From positions 1 through 24,134 of the forward strand of contig CABUUD010000018.1 of NCBI GenBank assembly GCA_902494585.1: DNA of 24,134 nucleotides, in the 5' to 3' direction. Under the pieces are notes generated by a model that searched no databases, was not told where the DNA came from, and saw nothing but the letters and a program-made list of their open reading frames with translations. The translations under genes and the position numbers were made by a program. This stretch comes from an uncultured Collinsella sp. Lineage in GTDB: Bacteria; Actinomycetota; Coriobacteriia; Coriobacteriales; Coriobacteriaceae. This document shows, one piece after another, positions 21,680-24,134 of this stretch (within the stretch, counting starts at the first letter, position 1; each line of letters begins with the position of its first letter).

Positions 21680-21817
21680 TGGTTATGACAAATCGCGCAA
21701 ATGATATTACATTTCGCACAAGAACGTATTCACTTACATAAGTGGATACAAACGGGGACGACGACGGTTGAGTCCGGATAAATCGTTGTGTGCCCGGGAA
21801 TCATGAAAGGATGTGTT

Positions 21818-23512
21818 ATGGACGCTATCGTCAAATTCCTTGAAAAACACCAGCCCCTCTTCGACAAAATCTCGAGGAACATTTATCTGGTGGCGATTAA
21901 GGATGGCTTTCTCTCGAATATGCCAATTGTGCTGTTCTCGAGCCTGTTCCTTCTTCTTTCGACGCTCCCTGCCTATGTGGGCATCACGCTTCCGTCTGAG
22001 GTGCTGGATTTCTTCAATAAAATCTATGCATATACCATGGGACTTCTTGGCATTATGGTGGCCGGCACCACGGCGAGCTCACTTGCCATGTCGATGAACC
22101 GTCGCATGCCTTCGGGTAAATCTCTCAACCCCACCTCGTGCATGGTTTGTGCCATGTGCGGCATGCTCTTGCTATCGGTGACGAACGATGTTGTCTCGAT
22201 TGGCGGAGCAGATACATCTGTTTTTGAAACCGGCTATATGGGAACCAAGGGTTTTCTCGCTGCGTTCGTAGCCGCATTCTTGACCGTTAATATCTATAAG
22301 GTGTGCATTAGCCATAATGTGACGATCAAGCTCCCCAAAGAGGTCCCTGGCTCTATTGCGCAGAGTTTTCGCGATATCTTTGCATTTGGGTTTTCGATCC
22401 TTGCGTGCGCTTTTATCGATCTTGCGAGCCGCAAGCTGCTTGCTGTGCCGTTCGCCAATTTGGTATCCGCTCTCATCTCGCCGCTGTTCTCCGCGGTTGA
22501 CACCTATCCTGGCATGGCGCTTATCGAAGGCGCGGTCGCACTTTTCCAATTTATGGGTATCCACGGTGCTTCGGTTGTCATGAGTCCGATCAATGCTGCG
22601 CTCTACGGCAATACCGTTACCAATCTTGAGGTTTTCCAAGCAGGTGGACACCCGTCAATTGCTCTCACGCAGGACTTTACAAGCTTCATCGGCGGTCTGG
22701 GCGGTTCTGGCTGCACGTTCATCGTTCCTATTATCCTGATCATGTTTATGCGCTCCAAGCAGCTTAAAGCCATGGGCAAGGCATCGATTATCCCGGTGAT
22801 TTTTGGAGTTAACGAGCCCGTTATCTTCGGTATGCCGATTGTTCTCAATCCCTATATGTTCGTGCCCTTCCTAGTGGCTCCTATGGTCAACGCCATTATC
22901 GGTAAATTTTTCATTGACGTCATTGGAATGAACGCCCCCATGTATACCATGCCGTGGGCGCTTCCCGGCCCAATTGGTGCGTTCCTCACCACGGGTCTCG
23001 ATCTGCGTTCTCTCGTATTGATGGCAGTGCTGTTGGTCGTTGACTTTGTGATTTACTATCCGTTCTGCAAGGCGTATGACCATCAGCTTTGTTTGGAAGA
23101 GTCTGCAAAGGAGACTGCAGGAACCTCGGATGCAGATGCTATTTCCGCACAGGAAAATGTCGCAAAAGCTCTCGAGGCGGTAAAGGACAAGGCGGAGCAG
23201 ATCCGCGTGCTTGTGCTTTGCCAGGGTGCCGGCACTTCGACTCTCTTGGCAAATGCTCTTCGCGAAGGTGCCGCTGCTAAGGGTATCGATCTGGTTTCTC
23301 AGTCCGGTGCGTACGGAAGCCACTATGAGACGATGGATCAGTACAACGTGATTGTTCTGGCACCCCAGGCACGCATGTACTATGACGCTATGAAGGCCGA
23401 TACCGATCGCCTTGGAATTAAACTGCTCACCACAAGGGGCAAGGAGTATATCGACCTTACCAACGATCCCGAAGGCGCAATTGACTGGATCGTTCAGGAG
23501 CTGGCCAAATAG
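21818..23512 (+). CDS. PTS lactose/cellobiose-family EIICB transporter
   Basis: A 564-residue fusion. Residues 1-430 are an EIIC permease of the lactose/cellobiose/diacetylchitobiose class, opening IVKFLEKHQPLFDKISRN and continuing IKDGFLSNMPIVLFSS. About ten hydrophobic spans follow, and the family loop GVNEPVIFGMPIVLNP occurs near residues 330-345. After a linker, residues 462-564 are an EIIB domain with the phosphorylated Cys at C468 in VLVLCQGAGTSTLL. Start ATG 21818 follows AAAGG; the frame is open upstream from 21788. No EIIA of this class is in the window, so it must borrow one. The divergent DUF7916-like gene and GntR form its module. The sugar is probably a beta-disaccharide or amino sugar. 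Confidence 0.92.
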   Translation: MDAIVKFLEKHQPLFDKISRNIYLVAIKDGFLSNMPIVLFSSLFLLLSTLPAYVGITLPSEVLDFFNKIYAYTMGLLGIMVAGTTASSLAMSMNRRMPSGKSLNPTSCMVCAMCGMLLLSVTNDVVSIGGADTSVFETGYMGTKGFLAAFVAAFLTVNIYKVCISHNVTIKLPKEVPGSIAQSFRDIFAFGFSILACAFIDLASRKLLAVPFANLVSALISPLFSAVDTYPGMALIEGAVALFQFMGIHGASVVMSPINAALYGNTVTNLEVFQAGGHPSIALTQDFTSFIGGLGGSGCTFIVPIILIMFMRSKQLKAMGKASIIPVIFGVNEPVIFGMPIVLNPYMFVPFLVAPMVNAIIGKFFIDVIGMNAPMYTMPWALPGPIGAFLTTGLDLRSLVLMAVLLVVDFVIYYPFCKAYDHQLCLEESAKETAGTSDADAISAQENVAKALEAVKDKAEQIRVLVLCQGAGTSTLLANALREGAAAKGIDLVSQSGAYGSHYETMDQYNVIVLAPQARMYYDAMKADTDRLGIKLLTTRGKEYIDLTNDPEGAIDWIVQELAK

Positions 23513-23548
23513 TGGATGCACTCCGTCGTTGATTCGTCGGTGTATAGT

Positions 23549-23585
23549 ACGGCCCCGCAGCTTATTGAGCTGCGGGGCCGTATTT
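23549..23585 (+). terminator. intrinsic terminator of the EIICB gene
   Basis: A perfect 14-base stem, ACGGCCCCGCAGCT (23549-23562) with AGCTGCGGGGCCGT (23568-23581), loop TATTG, followed by ATTTCG. The T-run is short but the stem is strong. Confidence 0.82.
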
Positions 23586-23626
23586 CGTTGAGTATCAAGT
23601 TGAGACAATGAGCGCAACCGACGTGA

Positions 23627-24016
23627 GATCGCATTGGCGCTCTCCGAGTCACCGACAAGCTGACTTCCATCTATGTGACCAATTCGCTCTCGGTGTTTAA
23701 CCTGCTCGAGACGCGCGAATACTGCGACCTGTGCCTGGTAGGCGGCATGTACCGTCGCCGCACCGCCGCCTTTGTGGGACCCACGGCCGAGGATACCCTG
23801 CGTGCGCTGGGCATTGACGCGGCGTTTATCGGTGCCAACGGCATCTTGGACGGTGACGTATCTACGTCCAATATGGACGAGGGCCGCATCCAGCAGCTCG
23901 CCTTTAGCAAGGCCGATACGCGCTACCTCATCGCCGACTCCAGCAAGATCGGCGGGCGATACTTCTGCCCCCCCCTGCCGGCGCAGGGGTACCGCTTTAA
24001 AATGACGCGTAAATGA
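23627..24016 (+). pseudogene. broken copy of a DeoR-family regulator
   Basis: From 23675 the frame reads VTNSLSVFNLL to SSKIG and matches residues 124-216 of the complete DeoR protein (DNA from 19081) at 87 of 93 positions. The helix-turn-helix half is absent. In-frame sequence before it (DKLTSIY) is still DeoR-like back to a TGA just before 23627. After KIG a deletion and a run of eight C (23968-23975) destroy the C-terminus, giving GRYFCPP and a stop at 24016. It is therefore an internal fragment, not a functional regulator. The GTG at 23675 has no ribosome site. Confidence 0.88.
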
Positions 24017-24053
24017 CTTTGGGCAACAAGGATGAGGCTATTCTGAGATATGA

Positions 24054-24134
24054 CTAGACTCCGTATTTCGTCTTTATGTCCATTGAGAATGAATCGTAGT
24101 CTTCATAGAGCCCTTCTCTGCTTTCATCCTCGGC
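24054..24134 (-). CDS. possible C-terminus of a gene running off the right edge
   Basis: On the minus strand the last 81 bases are open in one frame for 26 codons, ending DYDSFSMDIKTKYGV and TAG (24054-24056). The charged, Tyr-rich composition looks protein-like, but the piece is too short to identify and could be chance. Confidence 0.35.
   Translation of the reverse strand, partial: AEDESREGLYEDYDSFSMDIKTKYGV

Larger units (their letters stand above)
21462..21817. other. 356-base divergent regulatory region of the DUF7916-like and EIICB genes
   Basis: No gene is visible. The stretch is AT-rich and contains an 18-base palindrome (21508-21525), two boxes of the CGGTGAACGGT family (21547-21557 and 21623-21633), and a forward promoter with consensus TTGACA (21651). 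It must serve both divergent transcripts. Confidence 0.6.

Overview
The window reads as a chromosomal segment of a GC-rich gut actinobacterium of the Coriobacteriia, most like Collinsella. This is an inference from the GC-rich coding style, strong AGGAG-type ribosome sites, the density of phosphotransferase (PTS) sugar genes and the protein flavour; there is no 16S gene here to prove it. No rRNA, CRISPR array, transposase or phage gene is visible.

Layout. (1) 58-3377 is a tight forward operon: a beta-hydroxyacid dehydrogenase with a His/Cys-rich tail, a small membrane protein, a HEAT-like helical protein and an isocitrate/isopropylmalate-type dehydrogenase, closed by a hairpin terminator. (2) 3504-4589 is a membrane-anchored acidic protein with a SurA-like extracytoplasmic region. 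(3) 4703-5590 (minus) is a DUF2975-type membrane protein with its small XRE regulator. (4) 5606-6294 is a 689-base promoter region carrying several operator families. (5) 6295-9501 is a complete mannose-family PTS (IIA, YajC-like, IIB, IIC, IID), followed by its likely GntR/UTRA regulator (9687-10418), an AgaS-type SIS deaminase/isomerase (10533-11699) and a NagA/AgaA-type deacetylase (11817-12986). (6) 13062-16350 holds a flavodoxin-like protein (minus), a LacX-type epimerase, a LacC-type tagatose-6-phosphate kinase, a 44-codon remnant of a second nagA, and a YhcH/EbgC-type protein. (7) 16559-19476 holds tRNA-Thr(CGT), an orphan PTS IIB whose phosphorylated His is Tyr, a 130-base palindromic element that supplies the end of that IIB, GalM and a DeoR regulator. 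(8) 19596-23585 has paired inverted repeats and a more AT-rich module: GntR regulator, a DUF7916-like protein and a lactose/cellobiose-family PTS EIICB. (9) 23627-24016 is a broken second copy of the DeoR gene, followed by the possible end of a minus-strand gene.

Working together: the best reading of regions 5-6 is uptake of an N-acetylated amino sugar, most likely N-acetylgalactosamine. The PTS would deliver the 6-phosphate, the deacetylase and AgaS would convert it through galactosamine-6-phosphate to tagatose-6-phosphate, and the LacC-like kinase would make tagatose-1,6-bisphosphate. The aldolase that should finish the route is not in the window. A 13-base operator identical upstream of the PTS operon and of agaS ties these two units to one regulator. 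A different inverted motif (CGGTGAACGGT and its complement) is shared by the mannose-family PTS promoter and the EIICB promoter about 15.6 kb away, which suggests a second common regulator.

Gene remnants (nagA tail, DeoR middle), palindromic elements and a composition shift show that the accessory part, from about 12.9 kb onward, has been rearranged repeatedly.
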